64,000 nt of DNA from Firmicutes bacterium CAG:552 (GCA_000435495.1 FR884055.1:107000-170999), one strand, 5' to 3'. Shown: positions 17,425-27,115, counted from the stretch's first letter. A program made the numbers and translations. The notes: a model not told the origin generated them from the letters alone.

Positions 17425-18249
17425 TTAGTTACCTCCGACGAGTTTGGATAAAATTTTCTGATAATAATTGCAGCCATTAGGCTTAATGAACGACAAAAAA
17501 CGAGGCGAACGAACAATTCGGACGCCCACGTTTAGCGGCACATATGCCTCTTCCACTCCGTCCACGATCAAAAGAGCATCGGTATAGGACTTCTCTACAG
17601 ATATTTCCACTTCGTCCTTCCCGTCAATTACGATGGGTCTGGAGCTAAGACTGTGAGCATTAAGCGGAGTAATACACATCACGTCGGCAGACGGAGCGAC
17701 TATCGGTCCGCCCGCAGCCAAAGAATATGCCGTAGACCCCGTAGCAGAGCAGACTATCAGCCCGTCGCTATGATATCTGTTGACAGGCATGCCGTTGACT
17801 TTAACGTCTAAAGTCAGCATTTTGGTATCTCCTCTGTTTACTATCGCATCATTTAGCGCAAAAAAACTTTTGTCTTTATAATCCACCCTAAGTACGCTTC
17901 GCCTTTCGATAAAATAATCTTTTTTCAAAATTATATTTGTAAGATCTTTTATCTGATTTGTTTCAAAATCGGCAAGAAATCCCACTGTGCCTACATTGAT
18001 ACCCAAAACAGGAATGTCTGCCGCCATGCATCTTGACGCCAGCATAATTATCGTGCCGTCACCGCCGACGGTAATCAGCATATCAAGACCACTGAAATCA
18101 TCCTCGTTAAAACAAGGGACATCACTGTACCTATCTTTAACCTCGTTGTTTACGGCAAATTTAACGCCGCCGCATCGCAACGTCTTCACGACGGTGTCCG
18201 TAATCTTATAATCTTTGTCTTTAAATGTATTGGAGTAAACGCCTATCAT
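17425..18249 (-). CDS. nadK: NAD kinase
   Basis: 274 residues. Phosphorylates NAD to NADP. Seen: GGDGTII near residue 57, NVGTVGFL near 84, and the [15 protein letters not shown] signature near 160. The start is the ATG at 18249 with AAGGA four nt upstream; the frame is open further upstream without a ribosome binding site. In related genomes tlyA often lies between dxs and nadK; here there is only a 76-bp gap. Confidence 0.95.
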   Translation of the reverse strand: MIGVYSNTFKDKDYKITDTVVKTLRCGGVKFAVNNEVKDRYSDVPCFNEDDFSGLDMLITVGGDGTIIMLASRCMAADIPVLGINVGTVGFLADFETNQIKDLTNIILKKDYFIERRSVLRVDYKDKSFFALNDAIVNRGDTKMLTLDVKVNGMPVNRYHSDGLIVCSATGSTAYSLAAGGPIVAPSADVMCITPLNAHSLSSRPIVIDGKDEVEISVEKSYTDALLIVDGVEEAYVPLNVGVRIVRSPRFLSFIKPNGCNYYQKILSKLVGGN

Positions 18250-18325
18250 AGTTTCCTTATCGGCACAAAGCCTCGAGACAATCATCTTGCATAATCGTTT
18301 TGCATGCCCCGTCGCATAAAGTATA

Positions 18326-20131
18326 CTATATCTCGAATTGTTTTTCCAACCTTTTAAGCTCTGCATTTACGATATTTTGAATATTTTTTTTGGTTATTCC
18401 CGATTTTTCCAGTGCAAAAGAACAATTTCGCTCGTCGCTGAATTCGTCTTTATGCCCGATTGCAAGGACTCTTTTACTTCCTCCGAAATACGCCGAAACA
18501 CTATAACCGAATCCGCCGAGCAGAACGTTATCTTCAACCGTCACTATCGTACCTTTGATTTTATTTAAAAATTTAACATCAAGCGGCTTTATAAACCGAG
18601 CGTTTACAACGTTTGCGCCCTCTACACCCAATGCAATTTCCACGGTTTTTCCTGTTGCAAGAATTGTAATCGGACTTTTTTCGTCTTTAAGAACTTTCCA
18701 TTCCGTAGAATCTATCTTGTCACATTTTTGCAGCTCTCTTACGTACGATTTCGGATATCTGATTGCTATAGGTTTATCGTATGAATACGCAAACTTAATC
18801 ATTTCGGTGAGTTCGCTACCGTCGCACGGCGTCCCTATAGTCATGTTAGGCATAAGCGAAAGATAAGAAAAGTCAAATACTCCTTGATGAGTAACGCCGT
18901 CCGCTCCAACCATTCCCGCTCTGTCTATAAGAAAAACAACAGGCAAATCGTTTATACATACGTCGTGTAACACTTGGTCAAACGCTCGCTGCAAAAAAGT
19001 GGAATACACGCAAAAAAACGGTTTAACTCCGCCTTTTGCAAAGCCGGCGCAAAGAGATACGGCATGCTGCTCGGCTATCGCTACGTCAAAAAATCTATCG
19101 GGATATTCTTTCGCAAATGCTCCCAACCCCGTTCCGTCCGTCATTGCCGCCGTAACCGCAACCAAATTATCGTATTCCGCAGCAAGAGAACACAACGTTT
19201 CGCCTGCGACCAATGAAAACGACTTTTCTTCATTGCAGTCCGACGAAACTCCGTGAAAAATATCCGGCCTAAGCTGCGCAGCAAGTACGCCCTTTCCTTT
19301 TTGCGTAAGCAGATGGATAATCGCAGGCGACTCTGCCTTAGCAACGCTTAGAGCACCCGAAATCGTCTTTATATCATGACCGTCATACGGCCCGTAATAT
19401 CTGATACCGAATTTATCGAAAAAACTATTCCCGTAATAACGTTTTTTTATAGCGTTTTTTATAGCTCGCATACCGCTAAAAATCGTTTTTCCGACAAACG
19501 GCAAGCCTAAAACTCCGCTTTTTAGCCGAGTTTTATACTTAACGAAATCCTTATTTATACGTAGCTTATTAAAGTAGCGACTAATTGCGCCGACATTAGG
19601 ACTAATAGACATGCCGTTATCGTTAAGAATGATCGTAAGCTTTGCCTTCCTTTCGCCCAAGTCGTTTAACGCTTCATAAATTTCACCGCTAGTAAAAGCT
19701 CCGTCGCCTACTACCGCAACGACGTGTCTGTCGCCGCTCAGCAGCTCATTCGCACGAGCAAGTCCGAGCGCTAAAGACAGCGAATTGCCGCTGTGTCCCG
19801 TAATAAACGGATCTGACGGACTTTCGACTGGAGACGGAAACCCTGACGCCCCTCCGTCATGACGAAGATTTTCCATCAACTCGCCTCTCCCGGTAAGAAG
19901 TTTATGCGCATAACATTGATGTCCTACGTCCCACACTATATAGTCCTTGTCCAAATCTAAAACTTTGTGCAATGCTATAGTAAGCTCAACTGCGCCGAGG
20001 TTAGAAGCAAGATGTCCGCCGTTTTTTTGCGTGACGGAAATGATGCGTTTTCGCAAAGAATTCGCAAGCTCGTTAAGCTCGTTATAGCTTAATTTTTTTA
20101 CGTCCATATTGTCGGAAAAAAAATCAGTCAA
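18326..20131 (-). CDS. dxs: 1-deoxy-D-xylulose-5-phosphate synthase
   Basis: 601 residues. Thiamine-diphosphate enzyme making DXP from pyruvate and glyceraldehyde-3-phosphate, first step of the MEP isoprenoid pathway. Seen: [23 protein letters not shown], ThDP-binding [16 protein letters not shown] near residue 140, and a C-terminal transketolase domain ([18 protein letters not shown]). The TTG at 20131 follows a GGTAGG site and overlaps the ispA stop; an ATG at 20107 is an alternative without such a site. Slightly shorter than the typical 620-630 residues. Works with ispA next door and with dxr, ispG and uppS further along. Confidence 0.96.
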   Translation of the reverse strand: MTDFFSDNMDVKKLSYNELNELANSLRKRIISVTQKNGGHLASNLGAVELTIALHKVLDLDKDYIVWDVGHQCYAHKLLTGRGELMENLRHDGGASGFPSPVESPSDPFITGHSGNSLSLALGLARANELLSGDRHVVAVVGDGAFTSGEIYEALNDLGERKAKLTIILNDNGMSISPNVGAISRYFNKLRINKDFVKYKTRLKSGVLGLPFVGKTIFSGMRAIKNAIKKRYYGNSFFDKFGIRYYGPYDGHDIKTISGALSVAKAESPAIIHLLTQKGKGVLAAQLRPDIFHGVSSDCNEEKSFSLVAGETLCSLAAEYDNLVAVTAAMTDGTGLGAFAKEYPDRFFDVAIAEQHAVSLCAGFAKGGVKPFFCVYSTFLQRAFDQVLHDVCINDLPVVFLIDRAGMVGADGVTHQGVFDFSYLSLMPNMTIGTPCDGSELTEMIKFAYSYDKPIAIRYPKSYVRELQKCDKIDSTEWKVLKDEKSPITILATGKTVEIALGVEGANVVNARFIKPLDVKFLNKIKGTIVTVEDNVLLGGFGYSVSAYFGGSKRVLAIGHKDEFSDERNCSFALEKSGITKKNIQNIVNAELKRLEKQFEI

Positions 20132-20951
20132 CCAATATACCTACCAATTTATCTATCAAGCCTGTGAAAAAATCACTGTTTATGCCAGACATAACAAGTG
20201 ATTTTTTGGCATTATCTGCAGCTTCGATAGCCATTTTTTTCGATTTTTCAGGTCCATAGAGCGAAACAATAGACTGCGACGATACTTCGCCCTTTTCTTT
20301 TATATCGGCAAAATCATCGCAAATTTGAAAACAAAAACCGTAATTGTAAACATATTCGTTTAATCGGTTTATCGTATTTTGCGGCAGCTTTGCGATAACT
20401 GCGCCGGCATATACCGCCCCCCACATAAGGTAACAAGTCTTACGTCTATACACGTCAAACACGTCCGACAGAGGCGACGTCGACGCAAATTCCAAGAACT
20501 GTCCGCCTATCACACCGGAGCCTCCGCTAAGCACCGAAAATGCGTATGCGGCATTTACAAAATTTTTATCATAACCGGAAATTTTTATCGCATCCAAAAT
20601 CAGTGTATAGGCGTAGTTCAGTAATGCGTCTCCTGCAAGCAGAGCAAACGTTTCTCCGTACTTAGCATGACACGAAGGCATACCTCGCCTGATTGAGTCA
20701 TTATCCATGCACGGCAAATCGTCATGAACCAAAGTATACTGATGGAGGCACTCTATCGCAACTGCAAATTTTTCCACAGCTTCGTTTGCATCGTTTCCGC
20801 TTAACGAATATGTTTCCAAAAACATCAAAGGCCTAAGTCTCTTGCCCCCGGTAGAAAAAACGTAGTTTATAATTTCCAAAAGTTTTACGTCAAATCCCGC
20901 CCTACTTATCTCTCTGTTTATAAGAATATCTATATCTTCTTTTGTTTTCAT
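20124..20951 (-). CDS. ispA: Farnesyl/geranyl diphosphate synthase
   Basis: 275 residues. Trans-prenyltransferase condensing DMAPP/GPP with IPP. First Asp-rich motif DDLPCMDND near residue 77, second DDFAD near 215, GGKRLRPLMFLETY near 35, plus the conserved GGQFLEFAS region. Chain length (C15 or C20) cannot be fixed by eye. It follows xseB by 4 bp and overlaps dxs; the xseB-ispA-dxs order is conserved in Bacillota. Confidence 0.95.
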   Translation of the reverse strand: MKTKEDIDILINREISRAGFDVKLLEIINYVFSTGGKRLRPLMFLETYSLSGNDANEAVEKFAVAIECLHQYTLVHDDLPCMDNDSIRRGMPSCHAKYGETFALLAGDALLNYAYTLILDAIKISGYDKNFVNAAYAFSVLSGGSGVIGGQFLEFASTSPLSDVFDVYRRKTCYLMWGAVYAGAVIAKLPQNTINRLNEYVYNYGFCFQICDDFADIKEKGEVSSQSIVSLYGPEKSKKMAIEAADNAKKSLVMSGINSDFFTGLIDKLVGILVD

Positions 20952-20955
20952 AACG

Positions 20956-21150
20956 TTATTCCGAAAAAAGACTGTCCATTTCGCTTTTTATCTGATTCAA
21001 TTTCCCCTTATATTCTTTAAGAAGGTTCATACATTCTTTCGTGATACTAAGTCCCTCTTCAAACAGCCTCATACCTTCTTCTATCGAAACGCCGCTTTCC
21101 ATTTCTTTTGTAAGTTCTTCCAACCTTTTAAGGCTCTCTTCTATATTCAT
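20956..21150 (-). CDS. xseB: Exonuclease VII small subunit
   Basis: 64 residues from the ATG at 21150, which has a strong AAGGAG site inside the end of xseA (22-bp overlap). The sequence is the family's helical hairpin (SLKRLEELTKEMESG, SIEEGMRLFEEGLSI). It binds XseA in the exonuclease VII complex that degrades single-stranded DNA. Confidence 0.93.
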   Translation of the reverse strand: MNIEESLKRLEELTKEMESGVSIEEGMRLFEEGLSITKECMNLLKEYKGKLNQIKSEMDSLFSE

Positions 21151-22384
21151 ATTTCTCCTTCGAGGTAACCTTTGCCATTGCGCAGCCATCGCTAAGCAGC
21201 ACCTTTAGCAAGTCGCCCTCTTTTACGTCCCCGATACAGGCTACGCTTTTGCCGTCAACAAGTACTTTTGCATAGCCACCTGACAAAATTTTGAGCGGAC
21301 TCGACTTATCCAATCGTGCCGACGCCTCGCTCAATTTAACAAATGCAGCGTTTATATTGTTAGACACAGCAACGTTTTGCGCCACGCAGAATTTCGAAAT
21401 CTCGTTTCGCTTTTTATTTATCAGTTCACTTTCCATATCGGAAATATTCCACAGAAATCTGTTTAATTTTACTTTTACCGTAGTTATTGCCGCTGCCTGC
21501 GCCGAAGCCAATCGTTGTGAAGAAATTACAATGTCGGAGCAAGACTTATCATAACCGCTTCGATAGATTTCGAACAATCTCTTAAGTGTATTTTCTATTT
21601 TCGTAACAGCCGCAGCATTATTATCCGATATAAGTTCTGCCGCTATGCTGGGGGTACCCGCCCTAATCGATGCGGCAAAGTCGCAAAGCGTATAATTTAC
21701 TTCGTGACCTACAGCCGATATCAGCGGAATATTACATGCGCCTACCGCTCTTGCAACGTCTTCGGTATTAAATGCCTTTAAATTATCCTCCGAGCCGCCG
21801 CCTCTAGCCACGACAATCACGTCATAGTCTTTTGCAGAAGCCTTAAGTACGGCATTACTTATCATTTTATTGGCGTTATCGCCCTGTACCCTTACGTCGT
21901 ATACATCCACGTCGATATAACGGCACCGGGAGCGAGAAAGTACGGACATAAAATCATGCAAAACGGCTCCGTCCGAGCTTGTAATCAATGCAACTTTTTG
22001 AATAAAAACAGGCAAATGTAGCGTCTTATCGAATACTCCGTCCGCTTTAAGCGATAACTTTAACTTTTCCAAATCACTTGCGATGTTTCCTTTCCCGCAT
22101 TTGAAAGCGAAAGCAACCGCAAACGAAATTTTTCCGGTTTTTGCGTAAAACTTAACAGTTCCTGTCAAGGCAATCATGTCGCCTACGGAAAACTCCAATT
22201 TTGATCCGAATTTAACGCACGACAAAACACATTCGCCATCTTTTATCGTAACAAACGTGTTTGCTCCGGAAAATTTAATTTCAAAAACTTCCCCCTGCAC
22301 CGTAATATCATGTAGCAGCAGCTCGTCTTCGAAAACTGTTTTTATATAATTATTTAATTGCGATACCGAAAGTATTTTATTCAA
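21128..22384 (-). CDS. xseA: Exonuclease VII large subunit
   Basis: 418 residues. N-terminal OB domain (SVSQLNNYIK to AFKCGKG), catalytic core with SDGAVLHDFMSVLSRSR near residue 135, ARGGGSEDNLKAFN near 190, and SAVGHEVNYTLCDFAASIRAGTPS-type metal-site segment near 225, then coiled coil. The start is TTG at 22384, because the conserved family N-terminus begins at once; an AAGG lies 11 nt upstream in folD. Overlaps folD by 8 bp. Confidence 0.95.
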   Translation of the reverse strand: MNKILSVSQLNNYIKTVFEDELLLHDITVQGEVFEIKFSGANTFVTIKDGECVLSCVKFGSKLEFSVGDMIALTGTVKFYAKTGKISFAVAFAFKCGKGNIASDLEKLKLSLKADGVFDKTLHLPVFIQKVALITSSDGAVLHDFMSVLSRSRCRYIDVDVYDVRVQGDNANKMISNAVLKASAKDYDVIVVARGGGSEDNLKAFNTEDVARAVGACNIPLISAVGHEVNYTLCDFAASIRAGTPSIAAELISDNNAAAVTKIENTLKRLFEIYRSGYDKSCSDIVISSQRLASAQAAAITTVKVKLNRFLWNISDMESELINKKRNEISKFCVAQNVAVSNNINAAFVKLSEASARLDKSSPLKILSGGYAKVLVDGKSVACIGDVKEGDLLKVLLSDGCAMAKVTSKEKYEYRREP

Positions 22385-23225
22385 GCTGCAAAGCCGCCTT
22401 CATAACATTGCTGAGCAACATAGCTATCGTCATCGGACCGACTCCGCCGGGAACGGGCGTTATAAAATCCGCCACTTTGCTCACGCTCTCGAAATCGGCG
22501 TCACCGCAAACGTTCTTTCCTTCTCGATTCATACCCACGTCTATAACTATGCAACCTTTTTTTACCATATCGCCTCGCAAAAAGCCCTTTTTGCCTACGG
22601 CTACAACTATTATGTCCGCATTTAACGTAAAATCCTTAAAATTGGTCGTGTGTGAATGGCACATCGTTACGGTGGCGTGATTTTCGAGCAGTAAGAGTGC
22701 GGTCGGTTTACCTACGATATTGCTTCTTCCTATTACTACTGCGTTTGCTCCGTCGATTTTACGCCCGGTCGATTTTATAAGTTCGATAATTCCGCACGGC
22801 GTGCATGCGTTTAGCGCCGGATTGCCCAGCATAAGATTACCTGCGTTTTCCGCCAAGAATCCGTCGGCGTCTTTGTTTACCGAGATATGCGACAATACGA
22901 CATTTTCCCTGATATGTTCGGGAAGCGGCAATTGAACCAATATGCCGTCTACGTCGGCATCGTCGTTAAGTCTCGTTATAAGCTCAACCAACTCCGTTTC
23001 AGTGGTAGAATACGGCAATCTATACTCAAACGATTTGATGTTATTTTGCTCGCACGCTTCCATTTTGCGAGTAACATAAATCTCGCTCGCAAAGTCGTTA
23101 CCTACCAAAATCACTGCAAGTCCGGGTTTTCTTCCGGTGCGTTGCTCGTAAGCCATTGCCTGACGTTTGATATCAGCTTTAATCTCGGCGGCGATTTTTA
23201 CTCCGTCTATAATTTGTGCGCTCAA
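22377..23225 (-). CDS. folD: FolD, methylenetetrahydrofolate dehydrogenase/cyclohydrolase
   Basis: 282 residues. Bifunctional one-carbon enzyme interconverting methylene-, methenyl- and formyl-tetrahydrofolate. Seen: YVTRKMEACEQN (catalytic Lys) near 51, DGILVQLPLPEH near 95, CTPCG near 141, GRSNIVGKP near 165 and PVPGGVGPMT near 260. The start is TTG at 23225, with an excellent AAGGAGG site 8 nt upstream and no other candidate near. It lies 3 bp after nusB. Confidence 0.97.
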   Translation of the reverse strand: MSAQIIDGVKIAAEIKADIKRQAMAYEQRTGRKPGLAVILVGNDFASEIYVTRKMEACEQNNIKSFEYRLPYSTTETELVELITRLNDDADVDGILVQLPLPEHIRENVVLSHISVNKDADGFLAENAGNLMLGNPALNACTPCGIIELIKSTGRKIDGANAVVIGRSNIVGKPTALLLLENHATVTMCHSHTTNFKDFTLNADIIVVAVGKKGFLRGDMVKKGCIVIDVGMNREGKNVCGDADFESVSKVADFITPVPGGVGPMTIAMLLSNVMKAALQLE

Positions 23226-23228
23226 GGA

Positions 23229-23630
23229 CTACGCCTCCTTGTTCCTATTTTTTATTATAGATGCCAAAATACCGTTTATATATGCCGCACTTTTCTCCGT
23301 CGAATAGGTTTTTGCCAGTTCAACGGCTTCATTTACGGATACTTTAAACGGAATATCGGTATAAAGTATCTCGTACGTCGCAAGCAACAAAATAGAAAGA
23401 TCGACTTTATATAATCTTTCATATGCAAAAGATCCGGCGTATTGATCGATAATATCCGACAATGCTTTATGATGCTCCTGAATTCCGTAAAAAACGCCTT
23501 CGAAGTAACCGTAATCGGATTCCTCTATACCGGACTTAATCTGTTCCACCGACAGCTCGTTTATTTCACCGCAAAGCTCGGTTTCGTATATCAACTTAAA
23601 TACGGCTTCTCTCGTATCTCTTCTGCTCAT
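23229..23630 (-). CDS. nusB: NusB transcription antitermination factor
   Basis: 133 residues, all-helical RNA-binding protein that joins NusE (S10) on boxA RNA in rRNA antitermination. Seen: SRRDTREAVFKLIYE at the start, DLSILLLATYEILY near residue 78, PFKVSVNEAVELAKTYS near 95 and YINGILASI near 117. A hairpin with a short U tract lies between asp23 and this gene and may reduce its expression relative to asp23. Confidence 0.97.
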   Translation of the reverse strand: MSRRDTREAVFKLIYETELCGEINELSVEQIKSGIEESDYGYFEGVFYGIQEHHKALSDIIDQYAGSFAYERLYKVDLSILLLATYEILYTDIPFKVSVNEAVELAKTYSTEKSAAYINGILASIIKNRNKEA

Positions 23631-23638
23631 CTTTTTTC

Positions 23639-23671
23639 ACCCTAAAACCCCGTAGGTAATTCCTACAGGGT
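23639..23671 (-). terminator. Weak terminator or attenuator between asp23 and nusB
   Basis: ACCCCGTAGG (23647-23656) pairs with CCTACAGGGT (23662-23671) with one mismatch. On the minus strand the stem is followed by TTTTA. It overlaps the asp23 stop codon. The stem is short, so partial read-through into nusB is expected. Confidence 0.6.
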
Positions 23672-23992
23672 ATTTATGTCCTTATATTCCTTAAATTCAA
23701 CGCCGAGAATATTAACGTCAATGGTACCCGCCTTAAAATCCGTAGTCGTCTCCAAAGTACGCTTTATGTTGTTTTGCACCCTAAAGGCAACGTCGGCGCA
23801 ACTGACGTCGGCTCTTACCTTTATCGTGACGGAAACGTTAACGATTCCTGCGGCGATATTCATTTTGACGCCTTTACCTACGAGCGAATCGACACCGCTT
23901 ATTTCCAACGTAGCAAGTTGTATTATCGAAAACAACACGTTGTCGCCATAGGCAATTACGCCTTTTGTATTATTTCCCAATAGTTTTTTCAT
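23663..23992 (-). CDS. Asp23/Gls24 (YqhY-like) envelope stress family protein
   Basis: 109 residues. Asp23 domain: GVIAYGDNVLFSIIQLATLEISGV followed by the mixed beta region NVSVTIKVRAD and DVAFRVQNNIKRTLETTT. YqhY-type members sit next to nusB in Bacillota and have been linked to control of fatty acid synthesis; their biochemical role is not settled. ATG at 23992 with TAGGAG. It has a strong promoter of its own and a long hairpin in its leader, so it is likely well expressed independent of spoIIIA. Confidence 0.88.
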   Translation of the reverse strand: MKKLLGNNTKGVIAYGDNVLFSIIQLATLEISGVDSLVGKGVKMNIAAGIVNVSVTIKVRADVSCADVAFRVQNNIKRTLETTTDFKAGTIDVNILGVEFKEYKDINTL

Positions 23993-24058
23993 GAAATGCT
24001 CCTAACTGAATCGCCTGAAATCGGCTTATCGGCTCGTATTTGCGGCAACCGGACGCTG

Positions 24059-24098
24059 CATAGGTAAATTTTGCGTTGAAATCGCAAATTTACCTATG
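24059..24098 (-). promoter_or_regulatory. Long stem-loop near the 5' end of the asp23-nusB mRNA
   Basis: CATAGGTAAATTTTGCG (24059-24075) pairs with CGCAAATTTACCTATG (24083-24098): 16 bp with one bulged T and a 7-nt loop. It begins about 10 nt after the predicted start of transcription. There is no U tract after it, so it is not a typical terminator. Possible roles are 5' mRNA stabilisation or a protein-binding site. Confidence 0.7.
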
Positions 24099-24114
24099 TA
24101 AAACACCCGCTATC

Positions 24115-24143
24115 AGTATAACACAACTATCGGAAAAATTCAA
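24115..24143 (-). promoter_or_regulatory. Predicted sigma-A promoter of asp23-nusB-...-recN
   Basis: Minus strand: -35 TTGAAT (24138-24143), 17-bp spacer, -10 TATACT (24115-24120) preceded by TGT (extended -10). It gives vegetative expression to the genes after the spoIIIA operon. The leader is about 115 nt. Confidence 0.8.
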
Positions 24144-24152
24144 TTGTTTTTA

Positions 24153-24629
24153 TCATTCAACAGGAATTATTCTGACGTTATTTGCCTTTTTATCCGTTTC
24201 TGTAACGATTACTTCCAAAATCTGAGCTGCTTGTTCCGCCGTAATCGATGTCGCCTTGATAATGACGTTGACATTTTCCGTCGAATTGGTTACGACTGCA
24301 TCGTCGTATCCCAACGCCTTGATAAGTCCCTCCAAGACCAACTCGAGTTCCATGTTTTTAGTAAGTTCCAATTTGTCGTCCTGAGCCTTTTTTACCGCAT
24401 CCGCATCGGAAGCCGAATTAGCTATTATTGCATCGAGATACAATATGGTTTGCTCTCTGGTCGCAACTCTATCGCTTCGATAAGTCTGGAAAAAGCTTGC
24501 CGACTGCATGGCGTCGCCCGATCCCGTCGCAATGCTGCTTTGATTAAGCACAATGTTTAGCACGCCGGTTACGACGAGTAAAACAAGCATTCCGCACAAA
24601 ATGATAATTTTCTTCTTTTTGCTTAACAT
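24153..24629 (-). CDS. spoIIIAH: SpoIIIAH, mother-cell half of the SpoIIQ-SpoIIIAH channel
   Basis: 158 residues from the ATG at 24629 (GGAGGAA upstream). One N-terminal membrane segment (IIILCGMLVLLVVTGVLNIVL), then a helical linker with FFQTYRSDR and a C-terminal YscJ/FliF-like domain (ITAEQAAQILEVIVTE). It docks with forespore SpoIIQ across the intermembrane space in the feeding-tube channel. Last gene of spoIIIA; the asp23 promoter begins about 10 bp after its stop. Confidence 0.93.
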   Translation of the reverse strand: MLSKKKKIIILCGMLVLLVVTGVLNIVLNQSSIATGSGDAMQSASFFQTYRSDRVATREQTILYLDAIIANSASDADAVKKAQDDKLELTKNMELELVLEGLIKALGYDDAVVTNSTENVNVIIKATSITAEQAAQILEVIVTETDKKANNVRIIPVE

Positions 24630-24648
24630 ATATGTTCCTCCCAAAAAA

Positions 24649-25110
24649 CTATTTGTTTGAGCCTAAAACTACTACTCGATCAGATTGAATATCCATAAGC
24701 TTAGATACCGCAATCGTGACTTCGGCTTTTGTTTTCGAATTGAGTTTTTTGCATACTACTACAACACCTATCGCTTTAGGATAAACTTCTTTAACCACAA
24801 CCGCTCCGCCGGAATCGACAACGACCTGCGACACTAAAGAGCTTCCGTTTTGCGTAGTATTTTGCGCCGTTATAAGTTCTACGCCGGACTCCCAATTGAT
24901 GACAACTTTGCACTCGTCTCCGGTAAGCATCCGAACCGCCTCCTGAAGCTTAACCGTAACGCTTTGGCAATAATCGTATTTGTTTTCGTTTTCCGACTTC
25001 TGCTTAGACGGAGAATAAAAATAAATAAAAATCATTACCGCAACCGCTACAGCCGCAAGGATGATTTCGATATGCTTTATCGATTTCAGTTTTTCCAAAA
25101 CCTTATTCAT
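24649..25110 (-). CDS. spoIIIAG: SpoIIIAG, channel ring protein
   Basis: 153 residues. One membrane segment near the N-terminus (IILAAVAVAVMIFIYFY), then a ring-building-motif domain similar to type III secretion ring proteins (PKAIGVVVVCKK, KAEVTIAVSKLMDIQSDRV). In Bacillus it forms a large ring in the SpoIIIA-SpoIIQ complex. Overlaps the end of spoIIIAF by 8 bp and uses a ribosome binding site inside it. Confidence 0.92.
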   Translation of the reverse strand: MNKVLEKLKSIKHIEIILAAVAVAVMIFIYFYSPSKQKSENENKYDYCQSVTVKLQEAVRMLTGDECKVVINWESGVELITAQNTTQNGSSLVSQVVVDSGGAVVVKEVYPKAIGVVVVCKKLNSKTKAEVTIAVSKLMDIQSDRVVVLGSNK

Positions 25111-25567
25111 ACAAAATCACATCTCCCTTGCTTATCTTAAGCCCCGAGCAGATTAATTCCGAAACCAGCTCACACTTATCTATATGCTCGTATTTTTTGT
25201 CTATAACCGCTTTTTGCAAATTCACGATGACGTTTTTTATGTCGAAAACACTACCTTCCTTTAACGTGACGCTTATTTCTGCGCCGCTAACGCCGTTACT
25301 TTCCAAATATTTTACCAAACCGTCGCACAAGGCGTCAGTACGTTCCGACAAAGCGATTTCGACAAATGCGTTATCTATTGCTATGTCGCCGAAATCGGTT
25401 TTTACACCCCTGACGATAGACGGAAGCGGAGCAATTATAACCAAAATCGTTAAGGAAGCGAAAATTGCTTTAATAAATTTTCCGGTTCTTCCGCTCAAAA
25501 ACAAATCCGCTATTACGCTAAGTACCGCCAATGAAAGTATGCTTATTACCCAACCTGAAATATCCAT
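25103..25567 (-). CDS. spoIIIAF: SpoIIIAF, stage III sporulation membrane protein
   Basis: 154 residues starting MDISGWV at 25567, 1 bp after the spoIIIAE stop. Two N-terminal membrane segments (ISILSLAVLSVIADLFL; AIFASLTILVIIAPL) and a soluble C-terminal ring-building-type domain. The frame is open upstream inside spoIIIAE, but the family N-terminus and coupling favour this start. Confidence 0.9.
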   Translation of the reverse strand: MDISGWVISILSLAVLSVIADLFLSGRTGKFIKAIFASLTILVIIAPLPSIVRGVKTDFGDIAIDNAFVEIALSERTDALCDGLVKYLESNGVSGAEISVTLKEGSVFDIKNVIVNLQKAVIDKKYEHIDKCELVSELICSGLKISKGDVILYE

Positions 25568-25568
25568 G

Positions 25569-26732
25569 CTACACCGCTCCGTTACAAGTACATACAACCA
25601 ACAACAAAAACACGAAATACAAGAACGTAACACCCAAAACAATCGCTACAAGCGCAGTAAGACTTTTTCCGAGACCGTTGTATATTCCGCACACTTCTTT
25701 ACCGCCTAACGGCTCTGAAATCGCCGATACAAACTTTACAGACATTATCAACGCAACGGCATGCACCACTACGGGAATAACCGAAACGATCAGCACGATC
25801 ATCGCAGACAACCCTACTCCGTTTTTAATAAGCACACTGCCGCTAAGCACAAGATTATAGCCTTCGGATAAATACCCGCCTATTACCGGCACATACTTAG
25901 TCAGCGCCATTTTTGCCGATCGGACATAAACGCTGTCATAAACCATTGCGGTTACTCCTTTCACCGACAAAAACGCTAAGAACAAGAAAAACGCCGTGCC
26001 AAGAACCCATTTCATAGCTCCTGAGAAAAAATCAGCTATCCCGCTTATTTTAATTCCATCTCCTATGTTGCCGACGACATGAAATACGACGCTTATCAAA
26101 AAACACGGCAATGCAAACATTGTTACTACGTCAACCGCATATGTCGAAAGTATGGCTACGGCAGGTTGATACGCAGGCAACGCTGCGGATCTTCCGACAG
26201 CAGCCATCAAAGTAAGCAAAACCGGAAATACTGCGTCCATTTGAATTTTTAAGTTTTCTATTAACGATTTACATTCTTTTACTGTTCCTACGATCTGTGT
26301 GAATGTAATAATCATTACAACGCCTATGCATGCCAACCTGACTACAGATTCTGTCGATTTACTTGCAAAGTTTCCCTTTATCGCATTTATCAACCCGAAT
26401 ATTACGCATATCGCAAGCACCGAGGCTATAAACGGCGCAAGAGAAGTGACGTTACCGAAAAACGAATTTAATATGTATTTAACAAAACTTTGAGTGTTTA
26501 TGGCTTCGCCGCCGTCTATAATACGTCTTATCAACGTTTTAATGTTAGTCGCTTCAAAAATTTCACGTTGTTCGTCTGTCAGGGAATGGAGAAATTCGTC
26601 TATATCGGAGGTATCCAGCTCCTCTATCAGCTTGTCCAAAGGGTCACTGTTTTCTTCATCGGCAAAGCAAATCTCCACGCCTACATTGCAGACGATAAAA
26701 AACGCTATGATAATCGTCAATATCTTTTTCAT
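25569..26732 (-). CDS. spoIIIAE: SpoIIIAE, polytopic channel protein
   Basis: 387 residues. Cleavable signal peptide (KKILTIIIAFFIVCNVGVEICFA), a short acidic periplasm-side segment, then seven or so membrane segments with the family region DAVFPVLLTLMAAVG near residue 160. Proposed membrane core of the SpoIIIA complex, possibly a transporter-like component. Overlaps spoIIIAD by 4 bp (ATGA). Confidence 0.93.
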   Translation of the reverse strand: MKKILTIIIAFFIVCNVGVEICFADEENSDPLDKLIEELDTSDIDEFLHSLTDEQREIFEATNIKTLIRRIIDGGEAINTQSFVKYILNSFFGNVTSLAPFIASVLAICVIFGLINAIKGNFASKSTESVVRLACIGVVMIITFTQIVGTVKECKSLIENLKIQMDAVFPVLLTLMAAVGRSAALPAYQPAVAILSTYAVDVVTMFALPCFLISVVFHVVGNIGDGIKISGIADFFSGAMKWVLGTAFFLFLAFLSVKGVTAMVYDSVYVRSAKMALTKYVPVIGGYLSEGYNLVLSGSVLIKNGVGLSAMIVLIVSVIPVVVHAVALIMSVKFVSAISEPLGGKEVCGIYNGLGKSLTALVAIVLGVTFLYFVFLLLVVCTCNGAV

Positions 26733-27115
26733 CGCAACAACTCCGTAATCAAATCAAACAGTGCGGAAAGTATAGGCAATGAAACTATCAAAATAATTAT
26801 TTTTCCTGCCATAACGATTTTATCCGCCATTGCTTTGCTGCCGCTTTCCTCGACTATCGATGCGGCAAACTCAGTTATATACCCGATCCCCACTATTTTT
26901 ATTACCGTCTTTACGGCAGTACCACCGACGTTGATTTTGCCGCACAAATCGTTTATAAATCCAAACGCATATCCTATGTATTCTATAAGCATTAACAACA
27001 TCATGCAGCATCCGACAATCGTTACGATTACCGACAGTCCGCTTTTTGTCTCTTTAAGCGTCATAGCGCAAAATGCAGTTATCATGCCGGTTGCTATAAT
27101 CTTAAAAAAGTCCAT
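26729..27115 (-). CDS. spoIIIAD: SpoIIIAD membrane protein
   Basis: 128 residues, four predicted membrane segments, including IIATGMITAFCAMTLKE at the N-terminus and a C-terminal IILIVSLPILSALFDLITE. Homologous in plan to SpoIIIAC with a duplication. It overlaps spoIIIAC by 1 bp (TGATG) and spoIIIAE by 4 bp. Confidence 0.93.
   Translation of the reverse strand: MDFFKIIATGMITAFCAMTLKETKSGLSVIVTIVGCCMMLLMLIEYIGYAFGFINDLCGKINVGGTAVKTVIKIVGIGYITEFAASIVEESGSKAMADKIVMAGKIIILIVSLPILSALFDLITELLR

Noticed and set aside
24059..24098. The asp23 leader hairpin as the terminator of spoIIIA
   Set aside because: It lies downstream of the asp23 promoter and has no U tract on the minus strand, so it is better described as a leader element.
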